Assembly: GCA_028282885.1 (NCBI GenBank)
Contig: JANQGX010000012.1
Location: 248,001 to 312,000, forward strand
Length of the DNA: 64,000 bases
Source: SAR324 cluster bacterium
Lineage (GTDB): Bacteria; SAR324; XYD2-FULL-50-16
Direction: 5' to 3'
Shown one piece after another: positions 28,209 to 36,122 of the stretch. The notes under the pieces were generated by a model. The model ran no database searches and was not told where the DNA came from. It was given only the letters and a program-made list of their open reading frames with translations. Position numbers and translations under genes: made by a program. Position 1 is the first letter of the stretch; each line of letters opens with the position of its first letter.

Positions 28209-29384
28209 CTAAGTTGGTAGCTGGTCGTCGTCACGAAGACGAAGGCTAATGATTTTTACTGATTCCATCAGATCAATCCTTAACCATTTTTCAGCTTTAT
28301 CCTGGTTTTTCTGTTCTAATGCATCTAATATTTCGCGATGTGTTCTCAGCATAAGACTATAATCCAAAGTTTCTCCCAATAGAATATGGATATAAGGGCT
28401 AACTTTAGATCTTAATTGGTCAATCAGTGACAAGAGCGTTGGCATATTTGCAGCAGCATAGATAGTGAAAAAGAATTCTTTGCTGGCTCGAAGAAGTTCC
28501 TCCGGGGAGGCCTCCTCCTTCAGTAATTCAGAGAATTGAATACGGTGTTGTTCGAGTCGATCGAGGGTGCTCCGTGTTATTGAAATACAAGCTTTTCTGA
28601 TGGCCATGCTTTCAAGGTTCAACCTGATCTGTAAGATCTCATATAAGGTTTCCCGCGACAGTTCATTAACTACGCTGCCTTTTTTTTTCCGGGAAGAAAT
28701 GAAACCCCGACTAGCGAGCTTGTTTAACGCTTCACGAACGGGCATCTGGCTTACTTGCATCTGCTTTGCAATCCTATCTGTAGTGAGAACCCTGCCTGGC
28801 GGTATTTTTCCCGATACAATGGCCTCAAAAAGTTCATTATACACTCTTACATTTAATGCTTTTTGTTTTAGGGGTTTCAGACTACTTATTGGATCTTTTT
28901 TATCTTTTGTATCTCTTTGCAATTGTTGCTTGTTAAAATATAACCAAGTCATGCGCAATGAACGGTATCCGGAAAGCCCTGCCAAATTAGCTGATTTGTA
29001 CCACGATGAAACAAGACGGGATACCGTTGCGATGTCAAGTGGTTTGCTTGTTCGCTTTGATTGAAATAAATAGTCTTCTTTCTGCAAACCCGCTTGTTCC
29101 ATATGAACTTGAAAAGATGCAAATATATTGTCCGTTACCACAGCCGCCTGCGGACCATCACCTGTTGTGCTACTAATTGGGATTCTGTCACCCACTTTTA
29201 ATCCAATGAGGTCATGTACATGGAGCTTCAACAGGTCTTTCATTTTCAAACCCGTCTGAACAGCCAAATCAAACAAAAGTAAATCTCTGGGCTTTCCGCG
29301 CAATACCTCCCTGATCCGATCAATTTCCTCAATGCTCTGAATCACCTTAACATGAGACAATTCTTTTTTATCTTTATTTGCCAT
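28209..29384 (-). CDS. Integrase-like domain fused to a GntR/FCD transcriptional regulator
   Basis: 391 residues with two unrelated parts. Residues 15-150 look like the catalytic domain of a tyrosine integrase: RDLLLFDLAVQTGLKMKDLL at 33-52, then GYRSLRMTW at 139-147. The first catalytic Arg is replaced by Lys47, the HxxR histidine by Arg141, and the terminal nucleophilic tyrosine segment is absent, so recombination is not expected. Residues 178-240 form a GntR winged helix (GKIPPGRVLTTDRIA, VREALNKLASRGFI), and 245-380 are an FCD ligand-binding domain. The regulator probably controls the SDR gene and the divergent importer operon. The frame is continuous, so this is one protein, not two. Confidence 0.8.
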   Translation of the reverse strand: MANKDKKELSHVKVIQSIEEIDRIREVLRGKPRDLLLFDLAVQTGLKMKDLLKLHVHDLIGLKVGDRIPISSTTGDGPQAAVVTDNIFASFQVHMEQAGLQKEDYLFQSKRTSKPLDIATVSRLVSSWYKSANLAGLSGYRSLRMTWLYFNKQQLQRDTKDKKDPISSLKPLKQKALNVRVYNELFEAIVSGKIPPGRVLTTDRIAKQMQVSQMPVREALNKLASRGFISSRKKKGSVVNELSRETLYEILQIRLNLESMAIRKACISITRSTLDRLEQHRIQFSELLKEEASPEELLRASKEFFFTIYAAANMPTLLSLIDQLRSKVSPYIHILLGETLDYSLMLRTHREILDALEQKNQDKAEKWLRIDLMESVKIISLRLRDDDQLPT

Positions 29385-29792
29385 ATCGCTCCGACCTATT
29401 TGTTGTCAGCTTCATACATAGTCATCCGTCACGAAGGATATCAAAACACTAAATCGATAATCTTATTCAACAAGTTCCGCCAATCGTAATTGGCCACAAG
29501 TTCTGAGAAATGCAAATAACAAATCACAAATTCTAGGCTAAGAACATGAAAAAATGGTATCGTTTCTTTGATCATGAATGATCTTTATCCAAGTACCGCG
29601 TAATTTTTATTATTATGCAAGCTTTTTGTCGTTTCACCTTGTTATGGCTTATCAAAATTGAAAAAACTAATGTCAACAAAAATATTACTTGACATATAGA
29701 TCTAAGATAAAATAAATTCTTTTTTCATGACGGTCAGTTTGGTTCGGTCAAGGAACTGGCTTTTTTTTAATCTATTACTCAAAGGAGGCAGC
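29385..29792. other. Divergent control region between the regulator and importer operon
   Basis: 408 bp with no gene. It carries a plus-strand promoter-like element (29689-29715). On the minus strand a TTGACA at 29671-29676, with GATAAG 17 bp further on, may serve the regulator gene; the two -35 boxes are only 12 bp apart. A plus-strand ribosome site AAAGGAGG is at 29781-29788. Confidence 0.5.
29689..29715 (+). promoter_or_regulatory. Promoter/operator element upstream of the ABC importer operon
   Basis: A consensus -35 TTGACA at 29689-29694 is followed by the palindrome TAGATCTA (29697-29704) and AGATAAAATAAA. This matches the element at 27770-27795 before the SDR gene position by position. 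It lies about 80 bp upstream of the importer start. A common operator for the integrase-GntR regulator is the simplest reading. Confidence 0.55.
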
Positions 29793-30659
29793 ATGAATAC
29801 CAAGAGTACGCATTTCAGATTTCGCATTAACGCTTTAACCACAGCGGTTATCATGTTTTTTGCTGTAGCTCTATTTGGTGTCATTACACAGGCCAGTGCC
29901 GATACGAGCAATAGTAGGTACGACGCAATAGTTAAACGTGATAAACTCATTGCGGTGACAATGACAACAATCCCACCGTTCGCTTTTAAGGATGAAAAAG
30001 GAAACCTGGTAGGTTTTGACATCGATATTTACAAACTAGTTGCTAGGGAATTGTTGGGCGACAAAGAAAAGATAGAGTTCGTAGGCGTAGGTAGCGCAGG
30101 GCGATGGCCAGCCATTCTGACTGGCCAGGCTGACCTGGGAATCGGGACCATTTACATGAGACGCGCAAATAATGTCGCATTTACCTACCCCGTCATGGAC
30201 ACATCCATTAATCTGCTTGTAACTAAGAAATCGGGAATTACGTCACTTGCAGATGTAAACAAACCAGGTATCACGGTTGCCAATTTGGAGAACCCTCAAA
30301 TGAAAGACCGTGCAAACCGCTTTTTTCCAAAAGCCAAGACTATCATTCTGGATGGTTCTGCTGCCCAGTTGCTGGCGATCAAAAGTGGTCGGGCTCAAGC
30401 GATGCAGATGGATACAGCGGTTAACGATTATTATGCAGCTCTGAACAAAGGTGAATTGATTTCACTTGGCGCTATGCTCGGGGATATGTTCGGGAACGGG
30501 ATCTATTGCCAACCGGGGGATTTTAAATGGATCAGGTGGTTAGATACGTTTGTCCAGGAATTAAGATTTGGTAGCCTCTATGCGGACTACAGGGAAATAT
30601 ATAATAAATGGTATGGAAAGAATCCACCCCCGCAGCGTCATTATCTTGAAAACAATTAA
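29793..30659 (+). CDS. Amino acid ABC transporter substrate-binding protein
   Basis: 288 residues from the ATG at 29793, chosen because AAAGGAGG lies 4 bases upstream. An N-terminal signal peptide ends near TQASA. The mature part is a type II periplasmic binding protein of the polar amino acid family (SBP_bac_3): GFDIDIYKLVARELLG, then ADLGIGTIYMRR and TYPVMDTSINLLV. It should capture a polar amino acid or a related amine. Two permeases and an ATPase follow, completing the importer. Confidence 0.9.
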   Translation: MNTKSTHFRFRINALTTAVIMFFAVALFGVITQASADTSNSRYDAIVKRDKLIAVTMTTIPPFAFKDEKGNLVGFDIDIYKLVARELLGDKEKIEFVGVGSAGRWPAILTGQADLGIGTIYMRRANNVAFTYPVMDTSINLLVTKKSGITSLADVNKPGITVANLENPQMKDRANRFFPKAKTIILDGSAAQLLAIKSGRAQAMQMDTAVNDYYAALNKGELISLGAMLGDMFGNGIYCQPGDFKWIRWLDTFVQELRFGSLYADYREIYNKWYGKNPPPQRHYLENN

Positions 30660-30667
30660 TTTTACCA

Positions 30668-31315
30668 ATGACGGATTGGATCGGTAAATATTACCTAATA
30701 GAATACATCCAGGCGTGTGGTTGGGCTGCCGTCTTAGCTGTAGCCGCCACACTTGGAGGTGTGGTTTGGGCCGGTGCCTTGTTTTTTTTTACCACTGTAT
30801 TCGGTCGTATCGGCCGTGTTGCAGTGGCGGCCTATGTACAAATCTTTAGAAACACGCCGGTTCTGCTTCCTATCTACCTGGTCTATTTCGGGTTTCCGAT
30901 GATTGGGATTGTTTGGCCTGCAGCGGTGTGCGGTTGCTTCGCGATAACCTTGCAGCAGGGGGCATACGTTTCCGAGATTTTTAGGGGAAGTTACAAATCT
31001 ATCGATCGCAATCTCTATGATGCTGCACAAAGTATTGGTCTTTCGGGTTGGCAAATCTTTTCAAAAATCACAGTCCCGCAAGTTATCGTGTATTCGTTGC
31101 CATCGCTTGGTAGTCAGGTGGTCTTGATCCTCAAAGATACGTCACTTCTATCGGCCATTACTGTGGCGGAGTTAATGATGCAGGCCAAGCGTACCCAGGA
31201 GGCCACAGGCGCCATATACTGGCCTTTTCTTATGGCAGCCGCAATGTACCTTTTCCTGACGCTGTTCATTGATTATTTCTTTGCCCGAGCACAGAAAGCA
31301 GTGAGGTGGCGATGA
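30668..31315 (+). CDS. Polar amino acid ABC transporter permease (first)
   Basis: 215 residues with about five hydrophobic segments. The HisM/GlnP-type features are present: YVQIFRNTPVLLPIYLVYF near residue 60 and the EAA loop that contacts the ATPase, RNLYDAAQSIGLSGWQIF. It starts 8 bp after the binding-protein gene and overlaps the second permease by 4 bp (ATGA), so the genes are translationally coupled. Confidence 0.92.
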   Translation: MTDWIGKYYLIEYIQACGWAAVLAVAATLGGVVWAGALFFFTTVFGRIGRVAVAAYVQIFRNTPVLLPIYLVYFGFPMIGIVWPAAVCGCFAITLQQGAYVSEIFRGSYKSIDRNLYDAAQSIGLSGWQIFSKITVPQVIVYSLPSLGSQVVLILKDTSLLSAITVAELMMQAKRTQEATGAIYWPFLMAAAMYLFLTLFIDYFFARAQKAVRWR

Positions 31316-31986
31316 ACAGTAACGACCTGATTATGCTCCTCAAAGCATCCGGATATTCAATTACTCTGTCCGTGGGTGCTATCACGGGAGGGACAATTCT
31401 TGCCACATTGCTGGTATTACTTGCATTTTCACCTAGCCGCATTCTGCAATTCATCTATCGAGTGTGTATGTGGGTCATTCGTGGGACTCCGTGGCTTGTG
31501 ATTGCAATGCTGGTTTTTTTATCCCTTCATGGAATGTCAATCCGGATTGGCCGCTATTATGCTGGCTGGCTTGCCCTTAGTATTTGTTTTTCCTCACTCT
31601 TTGCAGAGGTTATACGCGGTGCTATAATAGCTATTCCGGAAACCGTGTTTGACTCGACAAAAAGCTTGGCCCTGCCACGGCTTATCGTATTGCGCAAAGT
31701 CCTTATTCCCTTGGTCTTGCGTCAAGGACTTCCACCTTATATTAATGTCTGTGTGATGACTGTGAAGGGGTCATCCATTCTTTCCGTTATCGGGGTCTGG
31801 GAGTTAACCTATGCTTCTCGTGAAATCATTGAACGAAATTTAACTGTGTTTCAGACACTTTTTGCTGCTGCTGCAATATATTTCGTAATTTGTTTTATTC
31901 TGGATCGATTGGGCCGCAATCTCGAAACTCGCCTTGCAGCACGTGGCTTCGCACATGACCTCGCTGAGGGAAAACAAAATGATTGA
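31312..31986 (+). CDS. Polar amino acid ABC transporter permease (second)
   Basis: 224 residues read from the ATG at 31312, which overlaps the upstream stop as ATGA. It is another HisM-type permease, with YRVCMWVIRGTPWLVIAMLV and the EAA loop TVFDSTKSLALPRLIVLRKV. The two permeases form the heterodimeric channel of the importer. Its end overlaps the ATPase gene by 8 bp. Confidence 0.92.
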   Translation: MNSNDLIMLLKASGYSITLSVGAITGGTILATLLVLLAFSPSRILQFIYRVCMWVIRGTPWLVIAMLVFLSLHGMSIRIGRYYAGWLALSICFSSLFAEVIRGAIIAIPETVFDSTKSLALPRLIVLRKVLIPLVLRQGLPPYINVCVMTVKGSSILSVIGVWELTYASREIIERNLTVFQTLFAAAAIYFVICFILDRLGRNLETRLAARGFAHDLAEGKQND

Positions 31987-32728
31987 AATTACAGGGCTAA
32001 AAAAACGTTTCGGGCAGCAGGAAATTCTGAAGGGAATAGATCTCACCATTGAAGAAGGTGAAGTTATTGCGCTTATCGGACGAAGTGGTTGTGGAAAGAG
32101 CACACTGTTACGATGTATAAACTTTCTTGAAGAGTATCATGCCGGCACGATATCTATGGACGGTGTTGAACTTTGGTATCGGTGCGATAAGAATGGAAAC
32201 CGTGTGCGACGATCTACAGCTGAAATAGCTGCTTGTCGCCAACTCATGGGTGTTGTGTTTCAACAGTTCAACTTGTTTCCTCATATGACAGCGCTACAGA
32301 ATGTTTGCCTCGGTCCACGCTATTCACAAAAAGTGAAACCGGATTTGGCCGAAAGTATCGGTCGAAAGGTACTGACCGATGTCGGTCTGGCTGAAAAAGT
32401 TGATGCTTATCCCAATTATCTTTCTGGCGGACAGCAACAAAGGGTCGCTATTGCTCGTGCCCTTGCAATGAGAGCAAAGGTTCTCCTCCTGGACGAGATT
32501 ACTTCTGCCTTGGATCCTCAACTTGTTGGTGAAGTGGAAGACGTGATCCGTAATTTGACCCACGAGGGTATTACAATGATCCTGGTAACTCATTCGATGT
32601 CTCTCGCAAGAGAGGTCTCTCACCGTATAGCTTTTATTGACGACGGCTTAATTTGTGAAATTGGTACTCCCGAACAGGTCCTTGATCGTCCCTCCAGTCC
32701 CAAACTGAATGAGTTTTTGAGTATTTAA
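31979..32728 (+). CDS. Polar amino acid ABC transporter ATP-binding protein
   Basis: 249 residues from the ATG at 31979 (MIEITGLKKRFG), preceded by GAGGGA; upstream in-frame starts would extend into the permease gene. It has Walker A GRSGCGKST, signature LSGGQQQR, Walker B VLLLDEITSALD and the switch histidine VTHSM. A slight insertion after the Walker A region (WYRCDKNGNRVRRS) is seen in several GlnQ/HisP relatives. It powers import of the substrate bound by the protein encoded at 29793. Confidence 0.95.
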   Translation: MIEITGLKKRFGQQEILKGIDLTIEEGEVIALIGRSGCGKSTLLRCINFLEEYHAGTISMDGVELWYRCDKNGNRVRRSTAEIAACRQLMGVVFQQFNLFPHMTALQNVCLGPRYSQKVKPDLAESIGRKVLTDVGLAEKVDAYPNYLSGGQQQRVAIARALAMRAKVLLLDEITSALDPQLVGEVEDVIRNLTHEGITMILVTHSMSLAREVSHRIAFIDDGLICEIGTPEQVLDRPSSPKLNEFLSI

Positions 32729-32786
32729 GTAGAAGCAGATGACAAGGAGATAATAAGAGATTTCAATTTATTAAAGGAGAATACTA

Positions 32787-33233
32787 GTGAACGATAAAAA
32801 GGCATACATCAATCATGTGTCCATTACAGTCCCAGACCTCGACATGGCAGAGAGGTTTTATATGGGAGTGTTAAATCTTCAAGAAGTCAGCCGAAAAACT
32901 TGGCAAATCGGTGACGCACGAATGGACGCCATTCTAGGTCTCAAAAACACGTCTGGTCGTAAACTTGTGGTTTCTGATGGGTTCTTCGAAATTGAACTTT
33001 GGGAGTTCATAACGCCTTCTTCCACTCCTAACCGCCAAGATCGACCGGTTTCTGACTGTGGATATACCCACTTCGGCCTTGCTGTTCCAGATATGAAAGC
33101 AATCTATGACCGCTTGTGCGCGGCGGGAGTAAAGTTCCATACGCCACCATCGTTAGGACCAACGGGGAATCAAGCAACCTATGGGCGTGATCCCTTCGGC
33201 AATGTAATAGAATTCATCGAACTGGGTAAATGA
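32787..33233 (+). CDS. VOC-family (glyoxalase/bleomycin-resistance fold) protein
   Basis: 148 residues with a GTG start set by AAAGGAG. The two beta-alpha-beta-beta-beta modules of the vicinal-oxygen-chelate fold are clear: INHVSITVPDLDMAERFYMG, then THFGLAVPDMKAIYDRLCAA and DPFGNVIEFIEL. Metal-binding positions (His in INHV, Glu near 67, His in THFG, Glu in IEFIE) are filled. Such enzymes include glyoxalase I, epimerases and extradiol dioxygenases. It lies 58 bp after the importer ATPase and may act on the imported compound. It ends block A and is followed by a hairpin. Confidence 0.85.
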   Translation: MNDKKAYINHVSITVPDLDMAERFYMGVLNLQEVSRKTWQIGDARMDAILGLKNTSGRKLVVSDGFFEIELWEFITPSSTPNRQDRPVSDCGYTHFGLAVPDMKAIYDRLCAAGVKFHTPPSLGPTGNQATYGRDPFGNVIEFIELGK

Positions 33234-33235
33234 AC

Positions 33236-33259
33236 TACCCCGCAGCAAGTTACGGGGTA
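33236..33259 (+). terminator. Hairpin after the VOC gene
   Basis: A 7-bp stem TACCCCG/CGGGGTA with a 10-nt loop begins 3 bp after the VOC stop codon. There is no T-run. A second small palindrome (GAAGC-AA-GCTTC) follows near 33286. It may end the importer transcript or belong to the terminal structure of the neighbouring transposon relic. Confidence 0.4.
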
Positions 33260-33304
33260 TCAAACTGAGACATTTGTAATACCTTTGAAGCAAGCTTCGG
33301 GGAG

Positions 33305-33812
33305 TCAGACCCGTAAACGATACAAGACCTTACCGGTCTTCTCGGTGCTGAAAACGTTTCGCATGACATAATGGGCAATAGCTTCTCTGCCATTCTCATC
33401 GCCTTTTTCGATACCAACACCGTTATCCACAATAAAACCGGAATGCTTCCATCCCGTTAGTTTGTGCATCAGGTCGTCAGTAATCTATCCCTCCTTTTTC
33501 AGAAACTTGAAAACTTCAGCCCTGAACAGCTCTTCCAAGGGGTTCAGATCCACCCGTTTCATCACATGAAACAAACTGGTATCTGTAAAAAGTCCCAGTT
33601 ACGATAGCATGAATGTGAGGGTGGAACTTATCCGGATGTTCATCAAAAGTATGAATATCCATCACTCCCCCTGGAGTTCCTTCTTTCAATCGAACCGTTT
33701 TCCGTAAAAACGTCAGCAGGCTTTTGTGAGCACATTGGCACAATCCGGTCAGCAGAGAACGGTTATGCTTGAAACAGATCCTGAGCGTAATAGGAATGCT
33801 GAACACGCACTG
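33305..33812 (-). pseudogene. IS91-family transposase relic (frameshift, stop, truncated)
   Basis: The minus strand encodes the central part of an IS91 transposase: VFSIPITLRICFKHNRSLLT, then the HUH motif in KFHPHIHAIVTG. A frameshift near 33590 moves the reading to FHVMKRVDLNPLEELFRAEV, followed by a TAG stop at 33485-33487. The reading continues with DDLMHKLTGWKHSGFIVDNG, REAIAHYVMRNVFSTEK and stops at 33305. Both ends are missing. It cannot be active. It is the best preserved of three relics of the same family and separates cargo blocks A and B. Confidence 0.85.
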
Positions 33813-33978
33813 AGAAGCAATATCAGCAAGACAGATTGATCAATAAGCTCATCGGCGAAAAACCGGCTATATACTTTGCTTGACAGCCATTACACAGATT
33901 CATATTATATAATAAAACCGTCTTTTACGATATATCAGGCGCAGTAAAATATTGGCGCGATTTCAATGATGTTTTTTA

Positions 33979-34881
33979 ATGGAACAGGAAATTATCATGA
34001 ATTTGGAGGCAGCCAAGACGATCTTGCTTGTCGAAGATGAAGCCATCATTGCAATGGAGGAGAAGATGGCACTAAGCCGGTATCATTATGATATCATTAC
34101 CGCTTACTCAGGAGAAAAAGCAATTGAGATATTCGAAGACAACTGCGGCAAAATCGATCTCATCCTGATGGACATAGACCTTGGCAAAGGAATGGACGGA
34201 ACGGAGGCAGCGAAACGTATACTGAGCAAAAAAGAAATACCGGTGGTATTCCTTACCAGTCATGAAGAGCCTGAAATTGTCCGAAAAACGGAAAAAATAA
34301 CTTCCTATGGCTATGTGGTTAAAAATTCCAGTATTACGGTTTTGAATGCTTCTATTAAAATGGCAATGAAACTCTTTACGGAAAAATCGCGTGTCAAAGA
34401 GCAAAAACAGCAACTGGCAACAGTAAACAAAAAGCTGACATCCACCAATAAGGCGCTTGAGTTTACCCAAAAAAAGCTTCTGGACAGGGAAAAGGAGTTA
34501 TTGACCAGAGAAGGTCGATTCAATCAAGCACAGCAATTGGCCAAAATAGGTCACTGGAATCTTGATATTTTAAATAACAAACTGGAATGGTCAGATGAAA
34601 TATACAGAATCTTTGAATTGGATCCAGAGGAATTTTGCGCAACTTATGAAGCATTTCTGGAGCTGGTTCACCCCGAAGACAGAGAAACGGTTCACCAAGC
34701 TTACCAGGATTCTTTAGTAACCAAGAGCCCTTATGAAATTGTCCACAGAATTAAATTGAAAACGGGCAAAGTCAAACAAATTCACGAAAAATGCGTTACC
34801 GAGTTTGATAGTCAGGAAAATCCGGTCTTCTCAATCGGGACAGTTCAGGATATCAGCAACAACAACGGGAATGCTTCTTGA
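33979..34881 (+). CDS. Response regulator receiver - PAS protein
   Basis: 300 residues. A receiver domain occupies about 12-135 with the phosphoacceptor Asp65 (LILMDIDLG), an acidic pair ED at 19-20, the Thr/Ser of FLTSHEE and the VVKNS lysine region. A coiled-coil linker (140-185) leads to a PAS domain of the PAS_3 type (190-295: AKIGHWNLDILNNKLEWSDE, then VQDIS at the end). There is no kinase, cyclase or DNA-binding output domain; the frame stops directly after the PAS domain. It could be a truncated hybrid kinase or a single-domain-type adaptor. It is divergent in function from the H-NOX operon 680 bp downstream. Confidence 0.8.
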   Translation: MEQEIIMNLEAAKTILLVEDEAIIAMEEKMALSRYHYDIITAYSGEKAIEIFEDNCGKIDLILMDIDLGKGMDGTEAAKRILSKKEIPVVFLTSHEEPEIVRKTEKITSYGYVVKNSSITVLNASIKMAMKLFTEKSRVKEQKQQLATVNKKLTSTNKALEFTQKKLLDREKELLTREGRFNQAQQLAKIGHWNLDILNNKLEWSDEIYRIFELDPEEFCATYEAFLELVHPEDRETVHQAYQDSLVTKSPYEIVHRIKLKTGKVKQIHEKCVTEFDSQENPVFSIGTVQDISNNNGNAS

Positions 34882-35564
34882 CAACTCATGCTTCATGACG
34901 GCAAGCCGTTTTAAAGTCCCCGAAAATCAAACACAACCACTGATATCTCAAGTTGCTTTAACGAGGTTGTCAGCCTGTTGTCGCTCAAAATAATTCATGA
35001 TTTCTTCAATCTAGCTATATGTTTTAGTTTGGCAAACTCGTCAGAATCGAGGTGAAGGCGCGCTCTTTTGCTTTTCCTTGCCATTCGCTTTCTCCATTGA
35101 TGACTCATCTTTGAAATAAAGGCTTGCGTTCTTGCATTTTGAGAATTACCTAACTATTTTATTTTGATTTCAAATTTATAAAAATTCTAAAGGCAAGAGT
35201 GTCCCTCTTTTACTCTCATAACGCCAGGCCCGGATATGAATGTCCGAATCACCGCCGATACTTACTGCCTGGGTAACGACCGCGCCAATGCTGGAACCGG
35301 AGATATTACTGAAGGAGCCCGGAATACCGGCAAACACCCCCGTAACGGGCAAGGAGGCTACGGCCAGGATGATCATGTAGTTGTGCCGATTGGGATGGCT
35401 CCGTCCGGATACCTGAGAATAGAGAATAGTTTCATCGGATATTTCCCCTTCATCTTAAATATGTGAATTCGTGAAAAATCTTGACTTTACTCGGCAAGAT
35501 TCTTAGCATATAAAATAATTCTGTTATTTCGGCGATTATTAAAATAAATATAAAGAAGGAAAAA
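34882..35564. other. Gene-poor region between the REC-PAS gene and the H-NOX operon
   Basis: 683 bp without an intact gene. It holds a short transposase-like N-terminal fragment (34995-35084, minus). A 66-codon minus frame at 35176-35376 is hydrophobic at its start but has no ribosome site or recognisable family. AT-rich sequence at 35470-35560 includes a TTGACT near 35482 that may belong to the H-NOX promoter. Confidence 0.4.
34995..35084 (-). pseudogene. Possible IS630-type transposase N-terminal fragment
   Basis: A 29-codon frame starts MARKSKRARLHLDSDEFAKL and stops after HIARLKKS. The pattern, basic start then LxL-x-D-x-E-x-x-x-L-x-x-I-A-R, is like the first thirty residues of IS630-family transposases. 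Nothing downstream continues the protein, so this would be a decayed end. The match is short and the call weak. Confidence 0.25.
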
Positions 35565-36113
35565 ATGAAAGGAATTGTCTTTGTTGAATTTGTTCAGATG
35601 GTTGAACATGTCTTCTCCGAAGAACTTGCATTTGAAATGATCAGTAACTGTGATTTGCCTTCAGGAGGTGTATACACAAGGGTTGGAACTTACGATTTTT
35701 CTGAAATGCAGCAAATGGTAGGTGAGTTGAGCCGCTTGTCTAACATGCCGGCAAATGATCTGCTGCATGCTTTCGGAAAACACCTTTTCGGGATATTTCA
35801 AAAATCGTATCCCCTGTTTTTTCAATCCGTTTCACATAGTTTTGAACTGCTTGAACAAGTCCATGATGTCATTCACGTCGAGGTGAAAAAACTTTACCCG
35901 GATGCCATGCTTCCCAGTTTCAAATACGGTCATCCGGATGCGCAGACGCTGGTGATGGAGTACGCTTCTATAAGGCGGCTGTCGCCGTTCGCGATGGGGC
36001 TGATTCAGGGTTGTGTCGAGCATTTTGATGAAGATATCGACATTCGTATGGAGGAAATGCCCGATGGCGCAGCAGGGGAGGAACAGGCCCGTTTCATTCT
36101 GACCCGAAAATAA
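35565..36113 (+). CDS. H-NOX heme-based gas sensor protein
   Basis: 182 residues, standard for a stand-alone H-NOX domain, starting MKGIVFVEFVQMVEH. The proximal heme ligand is His100 in EQVHDVI, and the YxSxR heme-propionate motif is intact (Tyr133, Ser135, Arg137 in EYASIRRL). Bacterial H-NOX proteins bind nitric oxide, and in some anaerobes oxygen, and control a partner histidine kinase or cyclase. The kinase gene starts 9 bp downstream. It controls the activity of that kinase by analogy with known H-NOX/kinase pairs. The distal-pocket tyrosine that favours oxygen cannot be placed reliably by eye. Confidence 0.92.
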   Translation: MKGIVFVEFVQMVEHVFSEELAFEMISNCDLPSGGVYTRVGTYDFSEMQQMVGELSRLSNMPANDLLHAFGKHLFGIFQKSYPLFFQSVSHSFELLEQVHDVIHVEVKKLYPDAMLPSFKYGHPDAQTLVMEYASIRRLSPFAMGLIQGCVEHFDEDIDIRMEEMPDGAAGEEQARFILTRK

Positions 36114-36122
36114 AGAGACGAA

